From assembly GCA_002482645.1 (NCBI GenBank), contig DLGJ01000008.1, positions 124,001 through 188,000 on the forward strand: a stretch of 64,000 nucleotides of DNA, in the 5' to 3' direction. Under the pieces are notes generated by a model, which did not search any database, was not told the origin of the DNA, and saw only the letters and a list, made by a program, of their open reading frames with translations. The position numbers were made by a program, and so were the translations under genes. The stretch comes from Hyphomicrobiaceae bacterium UBA7697 (GTDB taxonomy: Bacteria > Pseudomonadota > Alphaproteobacteria > Rhizobiales > Methyloligellaceae). Of the stretch, positions 50,823 through 59,681 are shown in pieces; the first letter of the stretch is position 1, and every line of letters begins with the position of its first letter.

Positions 50823-51989
50823 TCAGTTATTCAAGACGATTTTAGCGCCTCGATAGCCAGCCGTGGCAACATCCGACAGAGCGGCGGCGGCCGCGATCCC
50901 GTCCGGGAACGGCCCGACCCGCACCCGGTAGTACGTTTCTCCCCGATCCAGCAGTTCCGTGACGACAACGGGACCGACCGACGCGAGCGCCCCGCGCGCC
51001 CGCTCCGCGTTTCCTTGATTCTTGAAGAACCCGGCCTGAATCATCGGCCCGCCGGACTCCGATACGGAGGGCCGGATCGATCCCGTGGTCTCCATGGACG
51101 CTTGCGCGTGTTGCGGGGCCTCGTCCGAACCGGCGGGGCCGGCGGATGAACCGGCCGGCGTCTGAAGAGCGGCCACGACGGCCGACCTGTCGGGACGGTC
51201 GGGAAGCGGCGGTGCGGGAGGAGGCCCCGGCGGGGCCGGCGGCCCAACCGCAATGACGACTTCCGGCACGCCGTCCTCATCCCTCGTCCCCGCATATTGC
51301 GAGTAACCTCGGGTCGAAAGGTAGTCCCGCTCGAAACCGTCGTCGCCGTCCATCGGAGCGCGCCGCAGATACCGGACGCGCACATTCGCGGTCCCGGCGC
51401 GCTTGAAGCCGAGCACTTCGGCCGTACGCTCCGAAAGGTCGATCTCGCGTCCGTTCCGGAACGGCCCCCTGTCGTTGACCCGCACCACGGCGCTTCGTCC
51501 GTTGTCGAGATTGGTCACCTTCACGTAGACCGGCAGCGGCAGTGTCGGATGAGCCGCCGTCAACCGCTCCATGTCGAAGATCTCGCCATTTGCCGTGTGC
51601 CGGCCATGGAACAAGGCGCCATACCAGGAGGCGACGCCCGTACGGTTGTAAGAGGGATCGTCCTCGGGGACGAACTGCTCGCCATTGATCTCGTAGGGCT
51701 GGCCGATCTTGAAATGGCCCCCGCCCTTCGGCGCCGGAGAGCCGATCGGCACAACCCGCTTGCCGAGACCGGAAATGCCGTCGTCTTCCGGATCATCAGG
51801 CCAGAATCCAATGATGCACGTGGATACGAGAAGAAGGGCAAACCAGGAGCGCGCCGCGAAAGCTACGCCGGCCAATGGCCGATTGCGACCCGTAGCCCGC
51901 GCGGGTCCGTCCGATACTGCCCCGTCCAAAGTCCCGCCCCCCAAAGGGCTTGAGTAAGCCGTACCGAAAGAGCCGCGAACGCAAAACAA
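50823..51989 (-). CDS. rlpA: RlpA-family septal lytic transglycosylase with SPOR domain
   Basis: Up to 388 residues. Hydrophobic signal/anchor (about 45-65), a double-psi beta-barrel domain with GVASWYGALFHGRHTANGE (about 118-136) and VRVNDRGPF, a proline-rich linker (about 245-300), and a C-terminal SPOR domain (about 315-385, MIQAGFFKNQGNAERA). RlpA binds and cleaves denuded glycan at the division septum. A lipobox is not clear (VSTC). The open frame starts at TTG 51989; a later TTG near 51927 is also possible, so the start is uncertain. Confidence 0.88.
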   Translation of the reverse strand: MFCVRGSFGTAYSSPLGGGTLDGAVSDGPARATGRNRPLAGVAFAARSWFALLLVSTCIIGFWPDDPEDDGISGLGKRVVPIGSPAPKGGGHFKIGQPYEINGEQFVPEDDPSYNRTGVASWYGALFHGRHTANGEIFDMERLTAAHPTLPLPVYVKVTNLDNGRSAVVRVNDRGPFRNGREIDLSERTAEVLGFKRAGTANVRVRYLRRAPMDGDDGFERDYLSTRGYSQYAGTRDEDGVPEVVIAVGPPAPPGPPPAPPLPDRPDRSAVVAALQTPAGSSAGPAGSDEAPQHAQASMETTGSIRPSVSESGGPMIQAGFFKNQGNAERARGALASVGPVVVTELLDRGETYYRVRVGPFPDGIAAAAALSDVATAGYRGAKIVLNN

Positions 51990-52330
51990 AGCGGGCTCTT
52001 CCGGTACGAGGTCGATTTGAACCCAACCCGGTTAGCAAAGAATAAATAGACGCGAGACTCGGGAACTCCTGCCAAAATAACATGCATTTCCTCGAAAACA
52101 GGCCACGAAATCAGCTTGCTACGAGCGGGCCGAGCGTGTGGCGTATAATTGTTAACCATAGCGTGACAATCCCGTGCCCAAATAGCCACAGAGTCTTTGA
52201 AAACATTCAAAAAAGGCGCGCCAAGCCTTGTGAGCCAAAGGTTAACTGGCTAACGTCCCGGTGAAGGGCGGGTGCTGCTGTCTGTTTCGACCGACATCTC
52301 ACCAACGGAACAAACCGGGCGGACAGAGTG
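51990..52330. promoter_or_regulatory. divergent region upstream of the Slam-like gene
   Basis: This 341-bp gap is relatively AT-rich. TATAAT (52144-52149) is a perfect -10 hexamer reading toward the Slam-like gene, but no good -35 lies at the right distance (nearest TTGCTA is 22 bp away). GTTAAC occurs at about 52151 and again at about 52241. No gene was found here. It must hold promoters for rlpA and for the surface locus. Confidence 0.35.
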
Positions 52331-53668
52331 ATGGGTTCGTGGGGGAAGGTGGCGATCGCCGCCGCGGTTGGCTGTCTGGTCTTGGGTGCTCCCGGAACCG
52401 GCTCGGCCGCGGGGCTGTCGGAGCAGCAGCGCGATGCGATGCTGCAACAGATGATCGCGCGCCCCAACGATCTCGACCTCGCCTTCGAATACGCCCAGGC
52501 CTCCGCCGATGCCGGCGACTATGAAGGGGCCATCTCGGCCCTGGAGCGCATGCTCATCTACGCGCCCAACACGCCGCGCATTCAGTTCGAACTTGGCGTG
52601 CTCTACTACAAGCTCGGTGCCTACGATGTCGCGCGCAGCTATTTCGAACAGGTCCTGGCGAACCCCAGCGTGCCGAACGACGTCGCCGAGCAAGTGCGGC
52701 TCTATATTCAGCAGCTCGCGCTCGCGGCCGATCCCCCGCCCTTCTCGGCCTCGATCTTCAGCGCCATCCGCTGGGAGAGCAACGCGAATTTCGGCCCTGG
52801 CAGCAATACGGTCACGCTCAACGGCATCGACTTCACGTTGGGCGATCAATCCGTCGGCAGGTCCGGATGGAGCGCCCTCAATATCGGAACGCTGCATTAC
52901 TCCCACGACCTGAAGAAGCAGGGCGACCGGCTCGAGTTCGATTTCCTGGCCTACTCGACGATCTACTTCGACGACGAGCTGAGCGATATCGATCTCGACT
53001 TCTTCGAGTTCACATTCGGTCCCAGCTTCAATCTGAAGCGGATTTCCTGGGATCAGACGCGCCTGTTCGTCTACGGCATCGGCGACCTGGCCTATCTCGG
53101 CTACGATTCTTATTTCTACGCACCGGGTGCGGGCGTCCGGCTCCTCAGCTTCTCCGCCACCCAAAGCGTGCTCGATGCGCGGATCGAGACCCGCTACCGG
53201 GACTTCCAAGACAGCAGCGACCTGCCGACCAACTCGCTGCGCACCGGATGGCAAACGCGCCTCGGCGCCAACTACTCGTACTACTTCACGCCCGGCTTCG
53301 TGATGACGACACAGGCTTACGTACAGCGCGAGGATGCCGATGTAAGCTTTTACTCCGATTGGGAGATCGCGTTGTCCCTCGGCTTTGCCTGGACCTTCAA
53401 AAATCCCGTGTGGAACGCTCAATATCCTCTGACCTGGCAGGTGGGCGGCGGCTTCATTCGCCGCGATTACGACGACCCGGATCCGACCATCAACATCTAC
53501 GAATCCGAGCGGGACGACACGTGGTGGACCCGTACGGCGCTGGTGATTCCCGTCGCGGAAACCTGGTCCCTCGTGCCGCAGGTGGAGTACCGCGACCAGA
53601 AGTCGAATTACGATCTGCGCACTTTCGACGACCTGACCACCCTGCTGGGTGTCCAAAAGAGGTTCTAG
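52331..53668 (+). CDS. Slam-like TPR plus outer-membrane beta-barrel protein (type XI secretion candidate)
   Basis: 445 residues. Signal peptide (1-27, GSAA), a TPR helical domain (about 45-118, with TPRIQFELGVLYYKLGAYDV and ARSYFEQVLANPSVP), and a beta-barrel (about 137-445) of alternating strands with a terminal Phe. The segment WESNANFGPGSN after the TPR domain is typical of DUF560/Slam barrels. Slam proteins move cargo with TbpB-like barrel domains to the cell surface. The gene immediately precedes such a protein, one base apart. The true start is ATG 52331 or GTG 52328. The family call is by pattern only. Confidence 0.75.
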   Translation: MGSWGKVAIAAAVGCLVLGAPGTGSAAGLSEQQRDAMLQQMIARPNDLDLAFEYAQASADAGDYEGAISALERMLIYAPNTPRIQFELGVLYYKLGAYDVARSYFEQVLANPSVPNDVAEQVRLYIQQLALAADPPPFSASIFSAIRWESNANFGPGSNTVTLNGIDFTLGDQSVGRSGWSALNIGTLHYSHDLKKQGDRLEFDFLAYSTIYFDDELSDIDLDFFEFTFGPSFNLKRISWDQTRLFVYGIGDLAYLGYDSYFYAPGAGVRLLSFSATQSVLDARIETRYRDFQDSSDLPTNSLRTGWQTRLGANYSYYFTPGFVMTTQAYVQREDADVSFYSDWEIALSLGFAWTFKNPVWNAQYPLTWQVGGGFIRRDYDDPDPTINIYESERDDTWWTRTALVIPVAETWSLVPQVEYRDQKSNYDLRTFDDLTTLLGVQKRF

Positions 53669-53669
53669 C

Positions 53670-55358
53670 GTGAGCCTGGCACGCGCAATGGCCGCGTTCC
53701 TGGTGGTAGGCGCGAGCGTCTCGCTCGCGGCGCGGGACAGCGCCGCGGAGAAGGTCGGCGTCGCCGCTGCGGTCAATCCGGATGCTTTCTCGGGCTCCGG
53801 CGGCGCGCGAAAAGAACTCCGCATCGGAAAGTCGATCTTCTACAACGAGCGGATCAGCACCGACGCGAACGGCGTCGTGCAGGTGCTGCTCGTGGACGGC
53901 TCGACCTTCACGGTGGGACGCAACTCGAACGTCGTGATCGACCGCTTCGTCTACGACCCGAACAAGAAGACCGGCGAGATCGTTACCTCGTTCTCCAAGG
54001 GATCGATGCGCTATATCGGCGGCAAGATCTCGAAGAACCCCGGCGGCGTGACCGTCAACACGCCCAATGGCAGCCTCGCCATCCGCGGCGGCATGGTCCA
54101 GGGCAGCATCGGCCCCGGCGGCTCCATCTTCTCCTTCCTCTATGGGAGGGAAATGACCTTCACCGGCAGCAACGGGCAGACCCACACCGTCTACCAGCCC
54201 GGCTACACGCTCGATTTGAGCAGCGGCATCCCCACGATCCGGCCGACGACCGAGGCCGATATCGACCTCGTCATGGCGAACCTCACCAACAGCAATACCG
54301 ATACGTCGGGTGTGAACACCGCAAACACCCCGCCGCCGCCCGAGCAACTGGTCAACACGCTCAGCCTCCAGCAACTCATCATCGACGCGACCGGCACGCG
54401 CATCACCGACGAGGTGCTGGCGCAGTTGCGCGCGCTGCAGGACATCCCCGAGACGATCCCTCCAACGATCCCCACAAACGACGATGGGCACCCGATCATC
54501 CGCTCTTCGATCGGCGGCTTCGGCGCGGGCCTCGTCTATTCCCAGAGTTTTTACGAATATACAACCGCGCTAAGCACTTCGCCGGGAGACTTCACGTTCA
54601 ACGAGAATACCGAGGTCATTACCCTTAGGCTCTACGATGCCGAGGGCGGTGGCGCGGTCCAGTCGGGCGTGTTGCGGTTCGTGCCGGATTCGGGCCACTG
54701 GACGCTCGCCGGCACGCAGCTCTTCGGGACGAACAACCAGCCCCTACAGGTCTTCAGTTCGAACGGCTACGTGGCGGCCGAGCCCGGCAACCTTTGCAGC
54801 AACTGCGACTTCATCAAGTGGGGCGAGTTTGGCGTCGAGTTCACCTATTTGGACCCGTTGGACAATTTCCAGACCACCGATCAGATCGCTCTCGGCTGGT
54901 GGGTCGGCGGCCAGGTCACCGATTTCCGCGACCTGCCGCAGACCGGCACGGCCTCGTACAAAGGGACCGTCGTCGGCAGCATCACGCACTCGAACTATTA
55001 CTACGGCCCCCAAGTGGTCGGCCGTGGCGATCTCGGCATGACTTGGGATTTCGCCAGGCGCAGCGGCCAGTTCAACATCAAGAACTTCGGCCCGAGCGCG
55101 GCCAGCAATCCTCAAAACGCCATCCCGACCCTCAACGCCGGGGGCACGATGACAATGCCGGGGAATTTCAACAAGTTCTCCGGATCGCTTGGCGGCATGG
55201 CGGGGCAGATTCCGGTCTCCGGCGGCGCCAATGGGGCCTTCGTGACCGACGGAAAGCATCCCGCAGCCGGGGTCATCGGCAATTGGGGCGTCAAGGGGGG
55301 CGACTATTACAACGGCTATCGCGCCACCGGCGTCTTCGGTGGCGCCCGCAGGCCCTAG
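53670..55358 (+). CDS. secreted FecR-domain protein with TbpB-like C-terminal barrel (paralogue 1)
   Basis: 562 residues from GTG 53670, with AGAGG seven bases ahead and the Slam-like stop one base upstream. Signal peptide (1-26), a FecR-type beta domain (about 48-145: IGKSIFYNERI, VQVLLVDGSTFTVG, FVYDPNKKTGE), a linker, the signature LCSNCDFIKWGEFG (Cys376, Cys379), then a glycine-rich barrel-like domain (about 380-562: LGWWVGGQV, GTASYKGTVVGSI, closing TGVFGGARRP). There is no lipobox, so it is probably a soluble or surface-released cargo. No sigma factor or TonB receptor lies nearby, unlike classical FecR regulators. Confidence 0.72.
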   Translation: MSLARAMAAFLVVGASVSLAARDSAAEKVGVAAAVNPDAFSGSGGARKELRIGKSIFYNERISTDANGVVQVLLVDGSTFTVGRNSNVVIDRFVYDPNKKTGEIVTSFSKGSMRYIGGKISKNPGGVTVNTPNGSLAIRGGMVQGSIGPGGSIFSFLYGREMTFTGSNGQTHTVYQPGYTLDLSSGIPTIRPTTEADIDLVMANLTNSNTDTSGVNTANTPPPPEQLVNTLSLQQLIIDATGTRITDEVLAQLRALQDIPETIPPTIPTNDDGHPIIRSSIGGFGAGLVYSQSFYEYTTALSTSPGDFTFNENTEVITLRLYDAEGGGAVQSGVLRFVPDSGHWTLAGTQLFGTNNQPLQVFSSNGYVAAEPGNLCSNCDFIKWGEFGVEFTYLDPLDNFQTTDQIALGWWVGGQVTDFRDLPQTGTASYKGTVVGSITHSNYYYGPQVVGRGDLGMTWDFARRSGQFNIKNFGPSAASNPQNAIPTLNAGGTMTMPGNFNKFSGSLGGMAGQIPVSGGANGAFVTDGKHPAAGVIGNWGVKGGDYYNGYRATGVFGGARRP

Positions 55359-55501
55359 TTGACGGCCGCGCGGAGCCCCACCATATGCACGCTCGCGGGC
55401 AGCAACGGCGCCAAAAGACAATGAAATTCTATCTAAACGTGCTATATACTTGACGTGCTGGGTTCGCTCTTCTCGTTGGACGGACGAAGAGGCTTAGAGG
55501 G
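55359..55501. promoter_or_regulatory. gap between FecR paralogues 1 and 2, possible promoter
   Basis: 143 bp. An AT-rich stretch ends in TATACT (55445-55450), a near-consensus -10; an upstream TGAAAT about 17 bp away is a poor -35. It suggests paralogue 2 may have its own promoter, in addition to readthrough from the Slam-like gene. No terminator is visible. Confidence 0.25.
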
Positions 55502-58456
55502 ATGGTCAAAATCGGTTACTCGACGCCGCGTTGCAGCGCCGCAGCGGTCGCGCTCTTCGTGTGCGCAGCCGCGGCGGGTCTTGCCGCGCCCCTCCCCGCC
55601 CAAGCCGGCAAGGTCGGCGTGGCGGCGGCCGTCAATCCGGACGCCTTCTCGTCCCTCTCCGGCGTCCCGAACAAGCAGCTCAATATCGGCAAGTCGATCT
55701 TCTACAACGAGCGGATCGAGACGACCACGAACGGCCTGGTCCAGGTTCTGCTCGTCGACGGATCGACCTTCACGGTCGGCCCCAACTCGAACCTCGTCAT
55801 CGACAAGTTCGTCTACGACCCGAACAAGAAGACCGGCGAGATGGTCGCCACCTTCTCGAAGGGCTCGATGCGCTTCATCGGCGGCAAGCTGTCGAAGAAC
55901 GCGGGCGGTGTGAAGGTCAACACGCCGTCGGGCGCCCTCGCCATTCGCGGCGGCATGTTCCAAGGCAACACGCAGAAGAAGATCTACTCCTTCCTCTACG
56001 GCCACTCGCTGACCTTCCGCGGCCGCAACGGACAGACCCAGACGATCTTCCAGCCCGGTTACACACTCGACCTGTCGCGTGGCGGCGCGAATGTCCGCCC
56101 GACCACGGCCGAGGATACGGCCATATTTGCCAAAGCGCTCACAAGCCGTGGCGGCTCGAATTCGGCGAGCGGCGGCGACAATGGCGGCTCGCAACAAGGA
56201 GATCAGCAACAGGCGAGCGGAAACGACGGCTCGGGCGCGCTCACGCAAACCGTTAGCCTCCAAAGCCTGATTTCCGACGCGACCTCGACGCAGATCACCG
56301 ACGAAATCGAAAAGCAGCTTGAGCAGCAAACGAACGACACGCCGGCGAGCAACACCCCGCCGCCGAGCAACACTCCTACGAACACCGCCCCGCCCACGAC
56401 AGGTCCCAAGCCGGCCAACAATACACCGCCCGACACTCCGGCGCCGACCATCGATGCGCGGGTGATTCACACCGGCCCCGATGGTTTGCTCACCAACGAT
56501 CTCGTGTGGACGTTCACGATCAAAGGCAATCGTCTGCTTGCTGATATCCCTGGCGACACGGACATCGACACCGAGCTTGCGACCGTCTACCTCCGCTCAG
56601 GTCCGGCCTCCCAGTTCGACTTCCCGGCAACGCTCAATTGCCTGAACGGCTTTTGTTCGGTTGAGAATGCCAAGGTCACTACCGATGGCGAGACGACGAA
56701 ATTCATTGGCCACGCGGTCTTGAAAAACGACTTCTTTGCCTATCACGTGGCCGACGGCGAAGCGGGCGACTTGGACCGGCTGCTCGTCTTCGGCGGCAAG
56801 AAGCACAATTTCGGTGAGCCGGCCGGCAAGGTCTATGTGTTCGCCTTGACCAACGACATCGTGCAGGGCGACGCGCCACCCTTTGCGTCCGGGGGCTCGT
56901 CGGCCATTGGCGATGGCAATGCCTTCGTATCGCCCTTGATCGCCAAGGAACAGAACGGCGGCGCCGAGGACCAGAGCCGTCCCGTGTGGCTGCAAACCAG
57001 CTTCGCGCTTGGCACCGGCGACTCCGAGGGTCAGTCCTTTGTTAACATCGCGCTTGGAGAGTGGTCGTCCGAGTCGGGCTTGAGCGGATCGCGGCGCGGT
57101 GGCGCGGACCTCGACAGCGACAATTACAGTTTCTCCGGCGATATCGCGAGCATTGAAGGCCCTGATGGCGGGCATTTCCTCGGTGCCGACGGACAGACGC
57201 CGAACGCCGTCCTCACGCTCGGCGGATCGGGCACCGAGAACCCCGGGCGCGACACGCCACTTCACGGCAACGAAGTGCTTCTCCAGATCGACGGTTCGGA
57301 TCTTCCGAGTATCGTCCAGGACGGACCGGGCAATGGCCCCACCCCTGCGAGCGACCCATACTCCGGCTCCACCTATCACATCGCTTCAGGGACAGAGACC
57401 TTGGAGGGCGTCGAGGCAGCGTCCGGGACGTTCAAGGGCTATGCGGCAGGCTTCTCGCAGCAGGCGAACAGCAGCAACCTTCTTTCCCTCGTGAATTCTT
57501 CACCGAATGATTTTGGGCTGACCCTCGACGGCGAGAGAAACAACGTTTCCGCGTCAATGAATTTTGAGAACGTGAGCCTGCTCACCGCCGAGGGCGACAT
57601 CGGCGTAAAAACGACTCGTACCTATAGTTTCGGTGGCCCGGACAATTCGGCCCTGATCGACGACAATGTCTTTGCCGCGTTTGAGACGCCCGAGGCTTCG
57701 ACGGTCCATCAAACTGGCCGTGAGCTAACCGGCTACAAGAAGTTCTGGGGAGTTTCGATCCCACAATATGAAAAGTTCTCGCACACAACCGCACTCGAGG
57801 CGAACAGCTACATAGTTAGCGCCGACGCAATGGGCGCAAACGAAGTGCTTTTTCCTAAGAGTTCCCCCGAAGACGTTCAAAAGCGTGCCTTCTGCCAGGA
57901 TTGCGACTACATTAAATGGGGCGCCTGGGGCATGCGCTCTAATTACACGGACCATCAAGGCCAACAGGTTGCCGAGGACACCCATCTCGGCTGGTGGATC
58001 GCGGGCGACGTTGTATCGCCGAACGATATGCCGACCACTGGCAGAGCCACCTATGTCGGTGATGCGATCGGAACTGTTGCCAAACTCAAGGACGGGGTTT
58101 GGAACCAGTCCGTCGCTACCGGCGACTTGGACATGAACTGGAATTTTGCGAGCCGCAAAGGGCGGCTTGATATCACTAATTTCGACGGCAGGAGCTTCGG
58201 CGGTAATATTTGCGGCAAGGGCTCGCTGTGTTTGAAGGGCGACAATCATTTCGTTGGGCTCGTCGACGGCACGAACAATGCCAGCAAGCGCTTAGGTGGA
58301 TCCGTTGCAGGCTCGTTTGTCGGTGCAACCCAAAAGCTCAACGGTGCCGCCGGCAAGCCGAGCGGCGTCATTGGCAACTTCGATGTGCAGCAACTCAACC
58401 GCACAGGGAACGCGAACTGGAAAGCCAACGGCATCTTTGGCGGCACTCGACGCTAG
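55502..58456 (+). CDS. large secreted FecR-domain protein with TbpB-like C-terminal barrel (paralogue 2)
   Basis: 984 residues. Signal peptide (1-35, AQA). FecR domain (about 60-155) near-identical to paralogue 1. A low-complexity Pro/Thr/Asn linker (about 275-320). A long middle region (320-790) rich in Gly, Ser, Asp with beta-type patterns and one Cys pair (NCLNGFCS). Signature FCQDCDYIKWGAWG (Cys798, Cys801). Terminal barrel-like domain (about 800-984) with LGWWIAGDVV, GRATYVGDAIGTV, and GIFGGTRR at the very end. Length and layout fit a surface-exposed passenger. The ligand is unknown. Confidence 0.72.
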   Translation: MVKIGYSTPRCSAAAVALFVCAAAAGLAAPLPAQAGKVGVAAAVNPDAFSSLSGVPNKQLNIGKSIFYNERIETTTNGLVQVLLVDGSTFTVGPNSNLVIDKFVYDPNKKTGEMVATFSKGSMRFIGGKLSKNAGGVKVNTPSGALAIRGGMFQGNTQKKIYSFLYGHSLTFRGRNGQTQTIFQPGYTLDLSRGGANVRPTTAEDTAIFAKALTSRGGSNSASGGDNGGSQQGDQQQASGNDGSGALTQTVSLQSLISDATSTQITDEIEKQLEQQTNDTPASNTPPPSNTPTNTAPPTTGPKPANNTPPDTPAPTIDARVIHTGPDGLLTNDLVWTFTIKGNRLLADIPGDTDIDTELATVYLRSGPASQFDFPATLNCLNGFCSVENAKVTTDGETTKFIGHAVLKNDFFAYHVADGEAGDLDRLLVFGGKKHNFGEPAGKVYVFALTNDIVQGDAPPFASGGSSAIGDGNAFVSPLIAKEQNGGAEDQSRPVWLQTSFALGTGDSEGQSFVNIALGEWSSESGLSGSRRGGADLDSDNYSFSGDIASIEGPDGGHFLGADGQTPNAVLTLGGSGTENPGRDTPLHGNEVLLQIDGSDLPSIVQDGPGNGPTPASDPYSGSTYHIASGTETLEGVEAASGTFKGYAAGFSQQANSSNLLSLVNSSPNDFGLTLDGERNNVSASMNFENVSLLTAEGDIGVKTTRTYSFGGPDNSALIDDNVFAAFETPEASTVHQTGRELTGYKKFWGVSIPQYEKFSHTTALEANSYIVSADAMGANEVLFPKSSPEDVQKRAFCQDCDYIKWGAWGMRSNYTDHQGQQVAEDTHLGWWIAGDVVSPNDMPTTGRATYVGDAIGTVAKLKDGVWNQSVATGDLDMNWNFASRKGRLDITNFDGRSFGGNICGKGSLCLKGDNHFVGLVDGTNNASKRLGGSVAGSFVGATQKLNGAAGKPSGVIGNFDVQQLNRTGNANWKANGIFGGTRR

Positions 58457-58571
58457 CTGAACCTACGGCCGAACCGGCATCTCAGCCTTCCTCCGCGCAA
58501 AGCACCGTCCACCCTTGACGCGCCTCAAGGCAAATTTCCGCGCTGCGTGAGACTTTAAGGCAATCGTCTCC

Positions 58572-58588
58572 GCCGCTATCTTAGCGGC
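58572..58588. promoter_or_regulatory. small hairpin before 12-bp repeats
   Basis: GCCGCTA, loop TCT, TAGCGGC: a perfect 7-bp stem, about 115 bp after the FecR paralogue 2 stop and immediately before a tandem repeat. It could be the 3' hairpin of the upstream mRNA, although no T run follows. Confidence 0.4.
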
Positions 58589-58591
58589 AGC

Positions 58592-58627
58592 GATCCGTCC
58601 CTTGATCCGTCCCTTGATCCGTCCCTT
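58592..58627. repeat. 12-bp tandem repeat upstream of exported protein gene
   Basis: Three perfect copies of GATCCGTCCCTT, ending 18 bases before the ATG at 58646. It occupies the place where the promoter or ribosome site would lie. Copy-number change could alter the spacing of expression signals. Confidence 0.9.
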
Positions 58628-58645
58628 GCATCAGCGGAAATTGTC

Positions 58646-59473
58646 ATGTCACACGCCTCGGCGCCACGCTCTCGTAAGCCAAGCCTTCTGCACTGGGTGC
58701 TTCTCGCCGCCCTGGCGCTTACCATTGTCCTCGCCATCGTCGTCCTCGCTCCGCGCGTCGCATCGGCCGAGCCCACGGACATTACCGTCCGTGTGCTGAG
58801 CAAGGACGCGAAGTTCGTGGGCTCCAGCATGGGCGGGGCCCGCGTGGTCCTGCGCGACGTGGACACCGGCGAGGTCCTGGCGGAAGGCATCACGACGGGC
58901 GGCACCGGCGACACGGACCTCATCATGCACACCGATCGCGGCCGCCGCGCCACACTGTCGACCGGGGATGCGGCGAAGTTCACCGCCACGATCGACATCG
59001 ACGAACCGCGGCTGATCGAGGTCGAGGCGTTCGGGCCGCTCGGACAGCGCCAAGGCGCCAACCGCGTGACGGCCACGCAATGGGTCGTTCCGGGCGAGGA
59101 CATCACCGGCGGCGACGGCTGGCTCATCGAACTGCCCGGCTACGTGGTCGACGTGCTCGCCCCGCCCGCCCATCTCAGGCTGCCCGCGGAGATGCGCAAG
59201 GTCGAACTCCGCGCCAATGTCGCCCTGATGTGCGGTTGCCCCATCACCCCTGGCGGCCTTTGGGACGCGCGCGAACTCACGGTCAAGGCGCTCGTGACGC
59301 GCGACGGCGAGAAGTTGCCGCCGATCGACATGACCTATACGGGAGCACCGAGCCAATTCGCCGGCTCCGTGTCCGTGGACGCGCCTGGGCTCTACGACGT
59401 GACCGTCTACGCGCATAACCCGCGCAGCGGCAATACCGGGATAGACCGCACGACCTTCATGGTCTCCCCTTAG
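58646..59473 (+). CDS. exported protein of unknown function with CGC motif
   Basis: 275 residues, not recognised. N-terminal basic tail and hydrophobic signal or anchor (about 14-41, cleavage near VASA). The remainder is beta-rich: an Ig-like first half (ITVRVLSKDAKF, GARVVLRDVDTGE) and a second half around MCGCPITPGGLWDA with Cys196 and Cys198, then YDVTVYAHNPRSGNTG near the end. The C-x-C motif could bind a metal or form a redox pair. It lies between FecR genes, with a 12-bp tandem repeat just before it. A periplasmic or surface role is inferred from context. Confidence 0.6.
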   Translation: MSHASAPRSRKPSLLHWVLLAALALTIVLAIVVLAPRVASAEPTDITVRVLSKDAKFVGSSMGGARVVLRDVDTGEVLAEGITTGGTGDTDLIMHTDRGRRATLSTGDAAKFTATIDIDEPRLIEVEAFGPLGQRQGANRVTATQWVVPGEDITGGDGWLIELPGYVVDVLAPPAHLRLPAEMRKVELRANVALMCGCPITPGGLWDARELTVKALVTRDGEKLPPIDMTYTGAPSQFAGSVSVDAPGLYDVTVYAHNPRSGNTGIDRTTFMVSP

Positions 59474-59681
59474 CCGTGCCGTCAAGCGTCGCGGCTATGG
59501 CCAGGAACGCGTAGATCACCGCTCAGACGGCGTCCCATATCGCGATTTATCGCCGTATTCGCCACATTTCGCGCATGCCAAAGCGCTGCGTGCCGGACGT
59601 TTCCGCCGTTTCCGCAAAAGCTTGCCGTGCCACATTCGGGCCCCATATGCCCCCAATCGCAACGGGAACGGGTGAGCGTTC

